Part shown: positions 19,002 through 28,025 of the stretch, piece after piece | Position numbering within the stretch: position 1 is the first letter of the stretch | Layout: every line of letters starts with the position of its first letter | Assembly (NCBI RefSeq): GCF_029961155.1 | Contig: NZ_JASBRH010000008.1 | Coordinates: 62,001-126,000 of the forward strand | From: Pontibacterium granulatum | GTDB lineage: Bacteria > Pseudomonadota > Gammaproteobacteria > Pseudomonadales > Balneatricaceae | Length of the DNA stretch: 64,000 nucleotides | Direction: 5' to 3' | Notes under the pieces: generated by a model | The model's database searches: none | Seen by the model: only the letters and a program-made list of their open reading frames with translations | Told to the model about the DNA's origin: nothing | Program-made: the position numbers and the translations under genes

Positions 19002-19328
19002 ATGGGAAACAAAACGTTAGATGAGCTGGTGATGGGCTTTGTTGCAGGGGTAATTGATCTGGGGGAGCAGGTGGCAATGTGCGTGTGGATGCGTTGGAAG
19101 GGGATCACGATCTTTGATTGGGATGGTGCCGAATGGTGGGGCATCCTGGCCGGTTTGCAGTTTACCGGAGAATTTCTGTTTATCTACTGGGTGTTCGAAC
19201 ATACCACCCCAGCACGTGTTACGGTGTCCCTGTATACCTCGCCGTTTATTGTGGCGCTGATCCTGGTGACGTTGGGGATCTTCCTGGTGACCCCAGCCCT
19301 GGCCAAAAAGAGGACAAGGGTGTGGTGA
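19002..19328 (+). pseudogene. EamA/DMT transporter remnant
   Basis: The 108-residue frame resembles part of an EamA-type drug/metabolite transporter: the segment LQFTGEFLFIYWVFEHTTPARVTVSLYTSPF corresponds, in two overlapping stretches, to the well-conserved end of the first EamA repeat. Only one partial repeat is present, and after TSPFIVA the sequence jumps to a C-terminal-like GIFLVTPALAKKR, suggesting internal deletion. A full transporter would be about 290 residues with ten membrane segments. It could still be a small expressed membrane protein, but decay is more likely. Confidence 0.5.
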
Positions 19329-19667
19329 AGGTCTCGACGGGTACTTTTGAAAAGTGGATAAATAGTTTATTCACAAATTCTGTGTATAAGCGTGTGTACA
19401 GGGTTGTGATAGGCGGCAGCAGGCCAGTAATCACGGGTTCTTGCGCCTCCTGGTGCTGCTTTATACAGAGCCGCTGAAACCCTACTACACAGTACGAATA
19501 TTAGGTGCAAACACGCGTTTGAATGTTGCCTGAGGCAGGTCTATCTTAACTGTTTACGGTCTCATTGTTATGATGCGTAGATTAGGTGCCTGTACAGTGA
19601 TCAGTGTGCTCTCTGGCTGTGGTGCAGGTTTTCCGGCGTATCGGTAATCCACTGATGTTGTAGCGAA
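19329..19667. other. Intergenic region before the PhnD-like gene
   Basis: These 339 bp hold the right-hand DnaA boxes (19353-19389). They also hold a 25-codon frame at 19570-19647 with a lipobox-like LSGC that lacks a ribosome binding site. No other feature is evident. Confidence 0.55.
19353..19389. promoter_or_regulatory. DnaA boxes, right group
   Basis: Three 9-mers are packed in 37 bases: AGTGGATAA at 19353-19361 (one mismatch), TTATTCACA at 19367-19375 (consensus TTATNCACA) and TGTGTATAA at 19381-19389 (consensus on the minus strand). The dense spacing suggests a bound DnaA cluster rather than chance. Confidence 0.5.
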
Positions 19668-20525
19668 ATGATAAAACCTGAGCAGACCACGAAGTACCTT
19701 AGCCTCCGTTGGCTATGGGGTGTCCTGTGTTTAGTCTTGTTGGTCCCCACCCAGGGGGTGGCGAAAGATGTCTTCAGTTTTGCAGTTGTGCCGCAGTACA
19801 GCGCGGGCGATACCTTCCGGGTATGGCAGCCGATTATTCGCCAGCTCAATGGCGCGTTACCTTTTCGTCTGGCGTTGGAGACCGCTCCCGATATCTCCTC
19901 ATTTGAAGATCTCTGTGAAGACGGGCAATTCGACTTCGCTTTTGTGAACCCCTATCACCTGCTGCGGTTACACGAAAACCGCGGATACGAACCCTTGTTG
20001 AGTGACCGCTCAGGCCGTATTAACGGCGTGCTGGTTACACGGCGTGAAGGCGGAGTTTCCGAAGTAGCTCAGCTCGACCATCAGTCAGTGGCCTTTCCTT
20101 CGCCCAACTCCCTGGGGGCTTCGATGATGTTGCGTCGTGACCTGCGTGAGCAATTCCAGCTTTCCATTAAACCGCGGTATGTAAAAAGCCATTCATCTGT
20201 GTACCTCAATGTGGCGCTGGGCGTCACTGCAGCGGGCGGCGGTGTGCAGAAAACCCTGGCGCAGCAACCGCAACATATACGGGACCAATTGCAGGTGATC
20301 CACCGCACGGGAGAGATGCCCTCCCATCCGGTGGTGGTGCATCCGCGGGTTCCACTGGAGGTACGGCAGGCGCTGAAGGATGTGATGCTGGCGTTGGCTC
20401 AGACTGAAAAATTCCAGACACTGTTAAGGAACGTGCCGGTTTATCAACTGGGTCCGGCATCCTTCAGCGACTATCAGCCGCTGCTGCAGTTAGGATTGGA
20501 TGCCTACTACGAGGAACAACGTTGA
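19668..20525 (+). CDS. PhnD-like periplasmic phosphate/phosphonate-binding protein
   Basis: This 285-residue protein belongs to the PhnD-like binding-protein family (Phosphonate-bd type). A signal peptide (about 1-27, ending GVAKD) has no lipobox, so it should be a soluble periplasmic protein. Family landmarks are FDFAFVNPYHLLRL near 86-99 and VAFPSPNSLGASMMLRR. No ABC permease or ATPase lies nearby. Instead its stop overlaps the start of a membrane GGDEF/EAL gene, so it more likely presents a ligand to that sensor than to a transporter. The actual ligand cannot be read from sequence; phosphonate, phosphite, phosphate or something unrelated are all possible. Confidence 0.85.
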   Translation: MIKPEQTTKYLSLRWLWGVLCLVLLVPTQGVAKDVFSFAVVPQYSAGDTFRVWQPIIRQLNGALPFRLALETAPDISSFEDLCEDGQFDFAFVNPYHLLRLHENRGYEPLLSDRSGRINGVLVTRREGGVSEVAQLDHQSVAFPSPNSLGASMMLRRDLREQFQLSIKPRYVKSHSSVYLNVALGVTAAGGGVQKTLAQQPQHIRDQLQVIHRTGEMPSHPVVVHPRVPLEVRQALKDVMLALAQTEKFQTLLRNVPVYQLGPASFSDYQPLLQLGLDAYYEEQR

Positions 20526-23266
20526 TGCGCGGTTTTCAGACAAAACTCGTATTACCGCTGGTGGTACTGGTGGTCCTGATCGGGGCTATCGTGGAGTTTT
20601 ACTGGCTCCCGAACTGGCAGCAACAGGAAGTTGAAACACGCCTCTCGGAGGAGCGTAGCTCGCTGGAGCTGCTGGGTAAGGTGCTGCGTACACCGGTCAT
20701 CACCGGCGATCTGGCAACCGTATATGAGCTGCTTGACCAACTTCCCGCTGAGCGTTCTCACTGGCAAAAACTCACCCTGACCCGCGAAGACGGTCTGCCG
20801 CTTTATCCCCTCACGTACCCCAGCGAAGCCACAGAGGTATCTCATGTTCTGAAGACCGAGGTGCGCTTTCAGGGGCAGGTACTGGCACAGCTGGCCCTGT
20901 CGCTCAATCTGACGCCCTATCTGGAAGCCGAGCGTGACCGGCTGCGTATGCTGGAGCTGATCCTGCTGGCGGTGTCGCTGACCGCGGTCCTGCTGATCGC
21001 TTGGCTGCAACGGCAGCTGGTGTTGAAACCGATCGAGCACATCTCCGGTACCGCACGGCAGATCGCCAAAGGGGATTTCTATTCGCCCATTCCGGTCCAT
21101 CCGCCACGTAGCGGCCTGGATGACTTCTTTCACGCCTTTCGGGTGATGCGCGACTCCATCGCGGAAAAGCACGAAGAGCTGAGCCAGCAGATTATCGAAC
21201 GTGAAAATGCCGAGCGGCGCCTGAACGATTCCCAACGTGTCGCCCTGCTGGGATGCTGGGAATGGTACGCCGGGGACGACCGCTTTTGGTGTTCCGAGAG
21301 TATGTACCCGATCATGCAGCTCCCAGAGCGGGCCCTGGCAGACTACAAGGGTTTCTTCGCCAATATCCATCCAGCCGATGTGGGCAACGTAAAAACCAAC
21401 TTCGATCATATTGCCGAGGAGGGAGGCTCCTTTGACGTGGAGTTTCGCGTTAACACGGCCAACGGTTTGAAGTTTGTGCATATGATTGGCCAGCATGACC
21501 CAAACAGTGGTCGCAGCTTTGGTACGTGTCAGGACGTGACCGAGCGCAAGGACATCGAGTCCTCGCTGCGTAAGCTCTCCAGCGCCATCACCTATAGTGG
21601 CTCGTCGGTGATGATTACCGACATCATCGGCACCATCGAATACGTCAACCCGAAATATACCGAAGCCACCGGTTATCAACTGGGCGAATTGCTGGGACAG
21701 CAGCCGGAGATCCTCAGCCGGCAATGGATGTCGTCCAACAAGTATGAGGTTCTGTGGCAGTCCATTCTGGCGGGCAAAAACTGGCGCGGTGAATTGCAGA
21801 GTCTGCGTCGGGATGGCACCACCTTCTGGTCATTGGTGTCGATCTCGCCGATCAAGAACGAATTTGGCGAGCTGACCCATTTTGTGATTGTGCTGGAGGA
21901 TGTATCCGAGCTGAAACAGGCCCACGCCAAGATGGAACAATTGGCGTTGTACGACGAGTTGACCGGTCTGGCCAACCGCCGCTTGTTCTACAGTAAGCTG
22001 GGTAATCTGCTGGATCAACTGGACGAGCCGGCGCAGAAGGAACAGGGCAAAACCGGTGCAGTGATGCTGCTCGACCTGGACTACTTCAAGACAATCAACG
22101 ACACCCGTGGTCACCATGTGGGGGATGAGTTGCTAAAGGCCGTGGCTCGCCGATTGCGCCATGCGTTGCACGAGGAGGATGTGGCGGCACGCCTGGGGGG
22201 CGATGAGTTTGCCTTGTTGATCAGCCCGGTTGAAAACGAAGAGCAGGTGCTCAGCATCGCCGAGCGTATCCTGACGGCCGTCACCCGTCCGTTTAACCTG
22301 GATGACGCGGAACTGCAGGTCACCACGAGCTTGGGCATTGCCCTGGTGCCGAAGGACGGTACCGAGCCGGATGCCCTGCTCAAGCATGCCGACCTGGCGA
22401 TGTACCAGGCCAAGGAGATGGGGCGTAATCAGTGTCGCTTCTTTACCGAATCCCTGCATGAACAGCTGCAAACCTATATGCGTTTCACCCGTGAGATGCC
22501 AATGGCGCTGGAGAACGGCGAGTTTCTGCTGCATTACCAGCCGCAGGTGGACCTGAAAACCGGCGAGATCATCGGCGCCGAGGCATTGATCCGCTGGCAG
22601 CATCCCGAACTGGGGGTAGTGCCGCCACCTGCCTTTATCTCCATAGCGGAAGAGACCGGGTTTATCATTCCATTGGGCCGCTGGGTGGTGGCGGAGGCTT
22701 GTAGGGCCCTGCATGCATTGAAAGTAGCAGGGCAGGGCCATATGCGGATCGCGGTGAACCTGTCGGCACGCCAGTTCCGTGACCCGGACCTGATCGGCAT
22801 GATCAGCCAGATCCTGGCGGACGCAGGGGTGTCCCCCCAGCTGCTGGAGATCGAGATCACCGAAACGCTGCTGATGCACGATGTGAAGCAAGCCATTGCC
22901 ACGTTGGAGCAGTTGCAGGCGTTGGGTATTACGGTGGCAATTGATGACTTCGGTATCGGTTACTCCTCCTTTAACTACTTAAAAACCCTACCGATCAACG
23001 TGCTTAAAGTGGACCGTGAGTTCATTAAAGACATCCCAGATCACGTGGACGATATGGAGATTACCGCAGCGATTATCTCGATGGCGCACCGTCTTAACCT
23101 GAGTGTAGTGGCCGAGGGGATCGAAACCGAAGTACAGCGGGTGTTCCTGGAGGAGCATAGCTGCGAATACGGCCAGGGGTACCTGTTCAGTCGGCCATTG
23201 CCTTTGGATCAGTTCAAAGCACTGCTGCCGGTGCCGATTGAGTGTGTAGCCGATACTGCTGAATGA
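20525..23266 (+). CDS. Membrane PAS-GGDEF-EAL c-di-GMP signalling protein
   Basis: A 913-residue inner-membrane protein. In order: TM1 (about 8-28), a periplasmic segment of about 110 residues, TM2 (about 140-160), HAMP (about 160-215), two PAS domains (about 235-345 and 350-470), GGDEF (RLGGDEFALL intact) and EAL (EALIRW, EIEITETLL, IDDFGIGYSS intact). Both synthesis and breakdown of c-di-GMP are therefore possible; the RxxD inhibitory site is absent (HEED). I choose the ATG at 20525, overlapping the last base of the PhnD-like stop, over the TTG three bases earlier. The tight coupling suggests its periplasmic segment reads the bound state of the PhnD-like protein. Confidence 0.9.
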   Translation: MRGFQTKLVLPLVVLVVLIGAIVEFYWLPNWQQQEVETRLSEERSSLELLGKVLRTPVITGDLATVYELLDQLPAERSHWQKLTLTREDGLPLYPLTYPSEATEVSHVLKTEVRFQGQVLAQLALSLNLTPYLEAERDRLRMLELILLAVSLTAVLLIAWLQRQLVLKPIEHISGTARQIAKGDFYSPIPVHPPRSGLDDFFHAFRVMRDSIAEKHEELSQQIIERENAERRLNDSQRVALLGCWEWYAGDDRFWCSESMYPIMQLPERALADYKGFFANIHPADVGNVKTNFDHIAEEGGSFDVEFRVNTANGLKFVHMIGQHDPNSGRSFGTCQDVTERKDIESSLRKLSSAITYSGSSVMITDIIGTIEYVNPKYTEATGYQLGELLGQQPEILSRQWMSSNKYEVLWQSILAGKNWRGELQSLRRDGTTFWSLVSISPIKNEFGELTHFVIVLEDVSELKQAHAKMEQLALYDELTGLANRRLFYSKLGNLLDQLDEPAQKEQGKTGAVMLLDLDYFKTINDTRGHHVGDELLKAVARRLRHALHEEDVAARLGGDEFALLISPVENEEQVLSIAERILTAVTRPFNLDDAELQVTTSLGIALVPKDGTEPDALLKHADLAMYQAKEMGRNQCRFFTESLHEQLQTYMRFTREMPMALENGEFLLHYQPQVDLKTGEIIGAEALIRWQHPELGVVPPPAFISIAEETGFIIPLGRWVVAEACRALHALKVAGQGHMRIAVNLSARQFRDPDLIGMISQILADAGVSPQLLEIEITETLLMHDVKQAIATLEQLQALGITVAIDDFGIGYSSFNYLKTLPINVLKVDREFIKDIPDHVDDMEITAAIISMAHRLNLSVVAEGIETEVQRVFLEEHSCEYGQGYLFSRPLPLDQFKALLPVPIECVADTAE

Positions 23267-23279
23267 GGACGCGAAGCCT

Positions 23280-24041
23280 GTGATTGAGATGGTGGGTGCG
23301 GGTGTTCTGGATCCCGGGACTGTTCTGCTGCTGACGTTGGCGGCGGGGTTCACCTCATTCCTGACCGCTGCGGTGGGTATCGGTGGTGGTGTGTTGCTGC
23401 TGGCGATTCTTGCCTCGGTGTTGCCGGTGGCGGCGCTGATTCCGGTGCATGGTTTGGTGCAGGTGGGGTCCAACGGCAATCGAGCCTGGATGACCCGCCA
23501 GCATCTGGACCGTGTCATGTTCCGATACTTTGCTATTGGCGCTGTGCTGGGCGCCTTTGTGGCGTCATTTGTGGTGGTGCAGCTACCGCTGCAGATCATT
23601 CAGTTCAGCGTGGCCCTGTTTATTCTCTACCTGGTCTGGGGACCGAAACCCGCTAAGCGTCAGTTGTCCCGGCGTGGACGTGTGCTGGCAGGTGGGGTGA
23701 CTACACTGGTCTCGATGTTTGTGGGGGCGACCGGTCCCTTAGTGGCGGGCTTTGTGCACCGGCAGGATTACGACAAGCTCCAGCTGACCGCTACGTTTGC
23801 AGGCTGCATGACGTTTCAGCATGTGCTGAAAATGCTGGTGTTCAGTGCGGTGGGGTTTGCCTTCTGGCAGTGGCTGCCATTGGTGCTGCTGATGGTGGCC
23901 AGTGGTGCGGTGGGCACCTGGTTGGGATTGAAGGCGCTGAACAAGGTGTCCGGCAAGCAGTTCAAGCGTTTGTTCAGGCTGGTGGTGAGTGTGATGGCGC
24001 TGCGGCTGCTGTGGCAGGCGGGCAGCGCCTATCTGGCATAG
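23280..24041 (+). CDS. TauE/SafE-family membrane exporter
   Basis: A 253-residue integral membrane protein with about eight hydrophobic segments and the family glycine-rich repeats GFTSFLTAAVGIGGG near 17-31 and FVGATGPLVAGF in the second half. Members export sulfite, sulfoacetate or other organic anions or have unknown roles. The start is probably GTG at 23280, with GAGGA ten bases upstream. It lies only 13 bp after the GGDEF/EAL gene and may share its transcript. The substrate is not evident from sequence. Confidence 0.86.
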   Translation: MIEMVGAGVLDPGTVLLLTLAAGFTSFLTAAVGIGGGVLLLAILASVLPVAALIPVHGLVQVGSNGNRAWMTRQHLDRVMFRYFAIGAVLGAFVASFVVVQLPLQIIQFSVALFILYLVWGPKPAKRQLSRRGRVLAGGVTTLVSMFVGATGPLVAGFVHRQDYDKLQLTATFAGCMTFQHVLKMLVFSAVGFAFWQWLPLVLLMVASGAVGTWLGLKALNKVSGKQFKRLFRLVVSVMALRLLWQAGSAYLA

Positions 24042-24053
24042 GATCCGGTTGGA

Positions 24054-24464
24054 TCAGATCAGGTGTTTGCTGAGCAGCAACAGGCGGACACGGTCAGCGA
24101 TCTCTGTTTCCAAATGCGGCAGGTCATCGATGCTGTTCACCTGCGGAAAGTCCCAGCGAATATGCTCCGAATCACTGGTCAGTGATGCCGGGAAGGCGTG
24201 GGATTTGTCACATAGGGTTACCACCAGGTCGAAACTTTTACCTTCCTTTTCCCGCAATGGCGTGCATTCCAGTGGATAGTCCTTACCCATCACATCGTTG
24301 GCCCAGCTCTGAATCACGTTGGGTACAGACGTCGGTTCAGGTCCGGCACTGCTGGCGGTCACTTTCCCCTGGCCCAGTTTGGTTGCCAGGACTTCAGCCA
24401 GTTGCGAGCGTACCCCGTTATGACGGCAGATAAATAAAACATTCAGACTATCTAGTTCAGTCAT
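24054..24464 (-). CDS. Low-molecular-weight phosphatase / ArsC-like protein
   Basis: The 136-residue protein has the LMW-PTP fold: phosphate loop C-x5-R as CRHNGVRSQ at the N-terminus, SSAGPEPTSV, and the late WDFPQVNS in place of the phosphatase/ArsC W-x-x-P-D loop. Thioredoxin-coupled ArsC enzymes use two extra cysteines in TVCD-x5-C; here TLCDKSHAFPA keeps only the first. A classical ArsC reductase cycle is therefore doubtful. No arsR, arsB or acr3 is adjacent. It could be a phosphatase, a reductase using a different thiol partner, or a divergent regulator-like member of the family. Confidence 0.75.
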   Translation of the reverse strand: MTELDSLNVLFICRHNGVRSQLAEVLATKLGQGKVTASSAGPEPTSVPNVIQSWANDVMGKDYPLECTPLREKEGKSFDLVVTLCDKSHAFPASLTSDSEHIRWDFPQVNSIDDLPHLETEIADRVRLLLLSKHLI

Positions 24465-24537
24465 AGGTGTAACTCCTTAAGCGCTAACTGACTGTTTTTC
24501 TTGAAGATCATAGCTTATCGGTGAGGAATGCAAAGAC

Positions 24538-24592
24538 AAAAAACACCGTGTCACGAAAATGTAATCAAACATGGTCGTAACACGGTGTTTTT
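24538..24592. terminator. Intrinsic terminator downstream of ilvD
   Basis: An inverted repeat AAAAACACCGTGT (from 24539) and ACACGGTGTTTTT (24580-24592) encloses a loop of about 28 bases. A-rich and T-rich flanks allow termination on either strand; for ilvD on the minus strand the stem is followed by a T run. Confidence 0.7.
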
Positions 24593-24622
24593 ATGGGGAA
24601 CGCGTAAACCCTAAGGGCCGGA

Positions 24623-26455
24623 TCAGTCCAGCTGGCTCAGGTCGCGTACGGCACCTTTGTCGGCAGAGGTGGCCAGCTTGGCGTAGGCTTTCAGTGCGGC
24701 AGAGACCTTACGTGGTCGGTCTTCAACCGGTTTCCAGCCCAGCTTGTCCTGTTCGGCGCGGCGTGCCGCCAGCTCTTCGTCGGACAGCAGTACGTCGATG
24801 GTGCGGTTCGGGATGTCGATACGGATCATATCGCCGTTGCGAACCAGGCCGATCGCACCACCTGCCGCCGCTTCCGGAGACACGTGGCCAATCGACAGAC
24901 CGGACGTACCGCCGGAGAAACGGCCGTCGGTCAGCAGCGCACACTCTTTACCCAGGCCTTTGGACTTGATGTAAGAGGTTGGGTACAGCATCTCCTGCAT
25001 ACCCGGGCCGCCGCGTGGACCTTCGTAACGTACGATCACCACGTCGCCCGCTTTCACCTTGTCGTCCAGGATGTTGGCAACCGCCTCGTCCTGGGATTCG
25101 GTGATGTGTGCAGGGCCTTCGAACACCAGGATGGACTCGTCCACACCGGCAGACTTAACCACACACCCGTCCAGCGCGATATTACCGCGCAGTACCGCCA
25201 GACCACCTTCCAGGGAGAACGCGTGTTCCAGGGAGCGGATGCAGCCGTTTTCACGGTCACCGTCCAGAGTAGGCCAGCGCGTCGCCTGACTGAAGGCAAC
25301 CTGAGTCGGGATGCCAGCAGGACCTGCTTTATAGAACTCCATCACGGCTTCGGATGGGTTACGCATGATATCCCACTCGTCCAGCGCGTCTTTCATGGTT
25401 GGCGCATGTACGGTTGGTACGTCGGTGTGCAACTTACCGGCACGGTCCAGCTCGCCCAGTATACCCATGATGCCACCGGCACGGTGTACGTCTTCAATGT
25501 GGTATTTCTGGGTGTTTGGCGCCACTTTACACAGCTGAGGAACCACACGGGACATCCGGTCGATGTCATCCATGGTGAAGTCGATCTCGGCTTCCTGGGC
25601 AATCGCCAGCAGGTGCAGAATGGTGTTGGTGGAACCGCCCATGGCGATATCCAGGGTGATAGCGTTTTCAAACGCCTTGAAACCAACGGAGCGTGGCAGA
25701 ACCCGTTCGTCTTCCTGTTCGTAGTATTTCTTCGCCATTTCAACGATGGTGCGACCGGCACGCAGGAACAGCTGTTCGCGGTCGGCGTGCGTTGCCACCA
25801 CGGTGCCGTTACCCGGCAGGGCCAGACCCAGCGCTTCGGCCAGGCAGTTCATGGAGTTCGCGGTAAACATACCGGAGCAGGAACCACAGGTTGGGCATGC
25901 AGAACGTTCAACTTCGTCAACCAGCTCGTCAGACGCGTTTGGATCGGCTGCCAGTACCATGGCGTCTACCAGATCCAGTTTGTGCTCGGACAGCTTGGTC
26001 TTACCCGCTTCCATCGGACCGCCGGAAACGAAGATAACAGGGATATTGAGGCGCATCGCCGCCATCAGCATCCCCGGTGTGATTTTGTCACAGTTGGAGA
26101 TGCAGACCAGCGCGTCGGCACAATGGGCATTTACCATGTACTCGACGGAGTCCGCGATGATGTCACGGGAAGGCAAGGAGTAAAGCATGCCGTCGTGACC
26201 CATTGCGATGCCATCATCGACCGCAATGGTGTTGAATTCTTTTGCTACACCGCCCGCTTTCTCGATTTCACGAGCGACCAACTGACCCATGTCTTTCAGG
26301 TGCACGTGACCTGGAACGAACTGGGTGAAAGAGTTGGCAACGGCGATGATCGGCTTGTGGAAGTCATCGTCCTTCATACCGGTAGCACGCCACAGCGCGC
26401 GGGCACCCGCCATGTTGCGACCTGCGGTAGAGGTCTTGGAGCGATATTGAGGCAT
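24623..26455 (-). CDS. ilvD: Dihydroxy-acid dehydratase IlvD
   Basis: IlvD dehydrates dihydroxyisovalerate and dihydroxymethylvalerate in valine and isoleucine synthesis, using an iron-sulfur cluster. Cluster-ligand motifs [12 protein letters not shown] and [18 protein letters not shown] (the latter in the first half) are intact, as is the late [20 protein letters not shown]. The start at 26455 ([10 protein letters not shown], 610 residues) is preferred: it has AAGGATC six bases upstream and matches the family length (about 615). An open extension to 26665 is rejected. It is divergent from ald. Confidence 0.97.
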   Translation of the reverse strand: MPQYRSKTSTAGRNMAGARALWRATGMKDDDFHKPIIAVANSFTQFVPGHVHLKDMGQLVAREIEKAGGVAKEFNTIAVDDGIAMGHDGMLYSLPSRDIIADSVEYMVNAHCADALVCISNCDKITPGMLMAAMRLNIPVIFVSGGPMEAGKTKLSEHKLDLVDAMVLAADPNASDELVDEVERSACPTCGSCSGMFTANSMNCLAEALGLALPGNGTVVATHADREQLFLRAGRTIVEMAKKYYEQEDERVLPRSVGFKAFENAITLDIAMGGSTNTILHLLAIAQEAEIDFTMDDIDRMSRVVPQLCKVAPNTQKYHIEDVHRAGGIMGILGELDRAGKLHTDVPTVHAPTMKDALDEWDIMRNPSEAVMEFYKAGPAGIPTQVAFSQATRWPTLDGDRENGCIRSLEHAFSLEGGLAVLRGNIALDGCVVKSAGVDESILVFEGPAHITESQDEAVANILDDKVKAGDVVIVRYEGPRGGPGMQEMLYPTSYIKSKGLGKECALLTDGRFSGGTSGLSIGHVSPEAAAGGAIGLVRNGDMIRIDIPNRTIDVLLSDEELAARRAEQDKLGWKPVEDRPRKVSAALKAYAKLATSADKGAVRDLSQLD

Positions 26456-26593
26456 GAAAAGATCCTTCAGGCTGTTTCTTGTGTCATTGAGGTCGCCAGT
26501 ATACCAGAACTGTTGAATATCTGACCGCCCTGAGTGTTCTACACTGTAAGACTGTATCCCTAATGACTTAATTTCATGGAGTGGAGGTTGGTT

Positions 26594-27721
26594 ATGCTGA
26601 TTGGTGTCCCGAAAGAGATCAAAGTGCATGAATACCGGGTGGGACTGACCCCCATGGGCGTGCATGAATTAGTCAGCCAGGGACATCAGGTACTGGTGGA
26701 GTCCTTTGCCGGTATGGGTGTTGGTTATCTCGATGAAGACTACACCAACGCGGGCGCTTCGGTCACCGGCTCTGCCGAGGAGCTCTATCTTAACGCCGAA
26801 ATGATTATCAAGGTGAAGGAACCGCAGCCGCGCGAATGTAAGCTGCTCTCCGAGGGGCAAACCCTCTTTGCCTACCTTCACCTGGCTGCTGACCGGCAGC
26901 AGACCGACGCCCTCATTAAATCCGGCTGCACTGCCATCGCGTTTGAAACCGTTACCAGCCCCGGGGGCGGTTTGCCGTTGCTGGCACCGATGAGTGAGGT
27001 CGCCGGGCGTATGTCGATCCAGGCCGGGGCGCACTGTTTGGAAAAAGCTCAGAGTGGTAAGGGCGTGTTGCTCGGTGGTGTACCCGGTGTGCCACCGGCA
27101 AAAGTGCTGGTGATCGGCGGCGGAGTCGTGGGCGAAAACGCCGCCCGTATGGCACTGGGGCTGGGGGCTCAGGTCACCATCGTTGACCGTTCAGTGCCAC
27201 GCCTGCAGCAGCTCGATGCCCAGTTCGGTGGCCGTCTGCAGACGCTTTACTCCACGCAGAACAATATTGAAGCGGCGGTGCTTTCCGCTGACCTGATTGT
27301 TGGTGCGGTCTTAATACCCGGTGCAGCAGCCCCCAAACTGGTAACCCGCGATATGGTAGAACGGATGAAACCGGGTACTGTGATGGTGGATGTGGCGATT
27401 GATCAGGGCGGCTGCTTTGAAACAAGTCGTCCGACCACCCACCAGAATCCGATCTACGAAGTGAATCACGTAGTACATTATTGTGTTGCCAATATGCCGG
27501 GAGCGGTCGCCCGCACCTCTACACTGGCCTTGCAAAACGTCACCCTGCCGTATGCCCAGGCGCTGGCCTCGAAGGGCTGGATGAATGCGATGTGGGATGA
27601 TCCTCATCTGGCCAACGGCCTGAATATCCAGCGGGGGCAGGTCGCCTGTCCGGGCGTAGCTGACGCCTTTGGGATGCCCCTCATACCAATGGAGAAGATC
27701 CTCAGCAATCACAAAGCTTGA
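26594..27721 (+). CDS. ald: Alanine dehydrogenase
   Basis: Ald interconverts L-alanine and pyruvate plus ammonia with NAD. Starting at the ATG at 26594, with GGAGG eight bases upstream, gives 375 residues beginning [18 protein letters not shown], matching the usual 371; an ATG 18 bases earlier is less likely. The substrate loop RVGLTP, the catalytic H in LHLA, and the NAD-binding [13 protein letters not shown] are visible. It is a single gene divergent from ilvD. A weak hairpin CCCCG/CGGGG at 27726-27740 follows the stop. Confidence 0.95.
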   Translation: MLIGVPKEIKVHEYRVGLTPMGVHELVSQGHQVLVESFAGMGVGYLDEDYTNAGASVTGSAEELYLNAEMIIKVKEPQPRECKLLSEGQTLFAYLHLAADRQQTDALIKSGCTAIAFETVTSPGGGLPLLAPMSEVAGRMSIQAGAHCLEKAQSGKGVLLGGVPGVPPAKVLVIGGGVVGENAARMALGLGAQVTIVDRSVPRLQQLDAQFGGRLQTLYSTQNNIEAAVLSADLIVGAVLIPGAAAPKLVTRDMVERMKPGTVMVDVAIDQGGCFETSRPTTHQNPIYEVNHVVHYCVANMPGAVARTSTLALQNVTLPYAQALASKGWMNAMWDDPHLANGLNIQRGQVACPGVADAFGMPLIPMEKILSNHKA

Positions 27722-27773
27722 TTGCGCCCCGGCGATCGGGGAGGCTATGGGGTCCTGAACTTGGGAGAGCACC

Positions 27774-28025
27774 ATGTCCTCGATTGATAAGAAAAAAATC
27801 CGTTCCGATATCTGGATCCAGCGCCTGATGAAAACCGGTATTCCGGTGGCTATCGTGGCGGTCCTCAGCCTGTGGTTGGGCTGGTGGCTGAAAGAGCCTG
27901 CATTGGGTCAGGTCTTCATCGTGACCGCTTCTATTGCACTGGCCCTGGGCCTGATCTACAACGTGCGTTTTGTAATCCTCTCCGTTCGTCAGCTGAAAGA
28001 ACAGCAGGAAAAAGACGACAAATGA
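27774..28025 (+). CDS. Small two-TM membrane protein coupled to a Crp/Fnr regulator
   Basis: I do not recognise a named family. The 83-residue protein has a basic N-terminus, two hydrophobic segments (about 22-40 and 46-68) and a charged C-terminal tail rich in Lys, Glu and Gln. The start ATG at 27774 follows GGGAGAG. Its stop overlaps the ATG of the next gene (ATGA at 28022-28025), so it is translationally coupled to a Crp/Fnr-type regulator. The coupling suggests a shared regulatory or membrane stress role, which is inference only. Confidence 0.7.
   Translation: MSSIDKKKIRSDIWIQRLMKTGIPVAIVAVLSLWLGWWLKEPALGQVFIVTASIALALGLIYNVRFVILSVRQLKEQQEKDDK

Noticed and set aside
24884..26524. 546-codon plus-strand frame inside ilvD
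   Set aside because: Antisense to a full IlvD with all cluster ligands; no start signal or motif.
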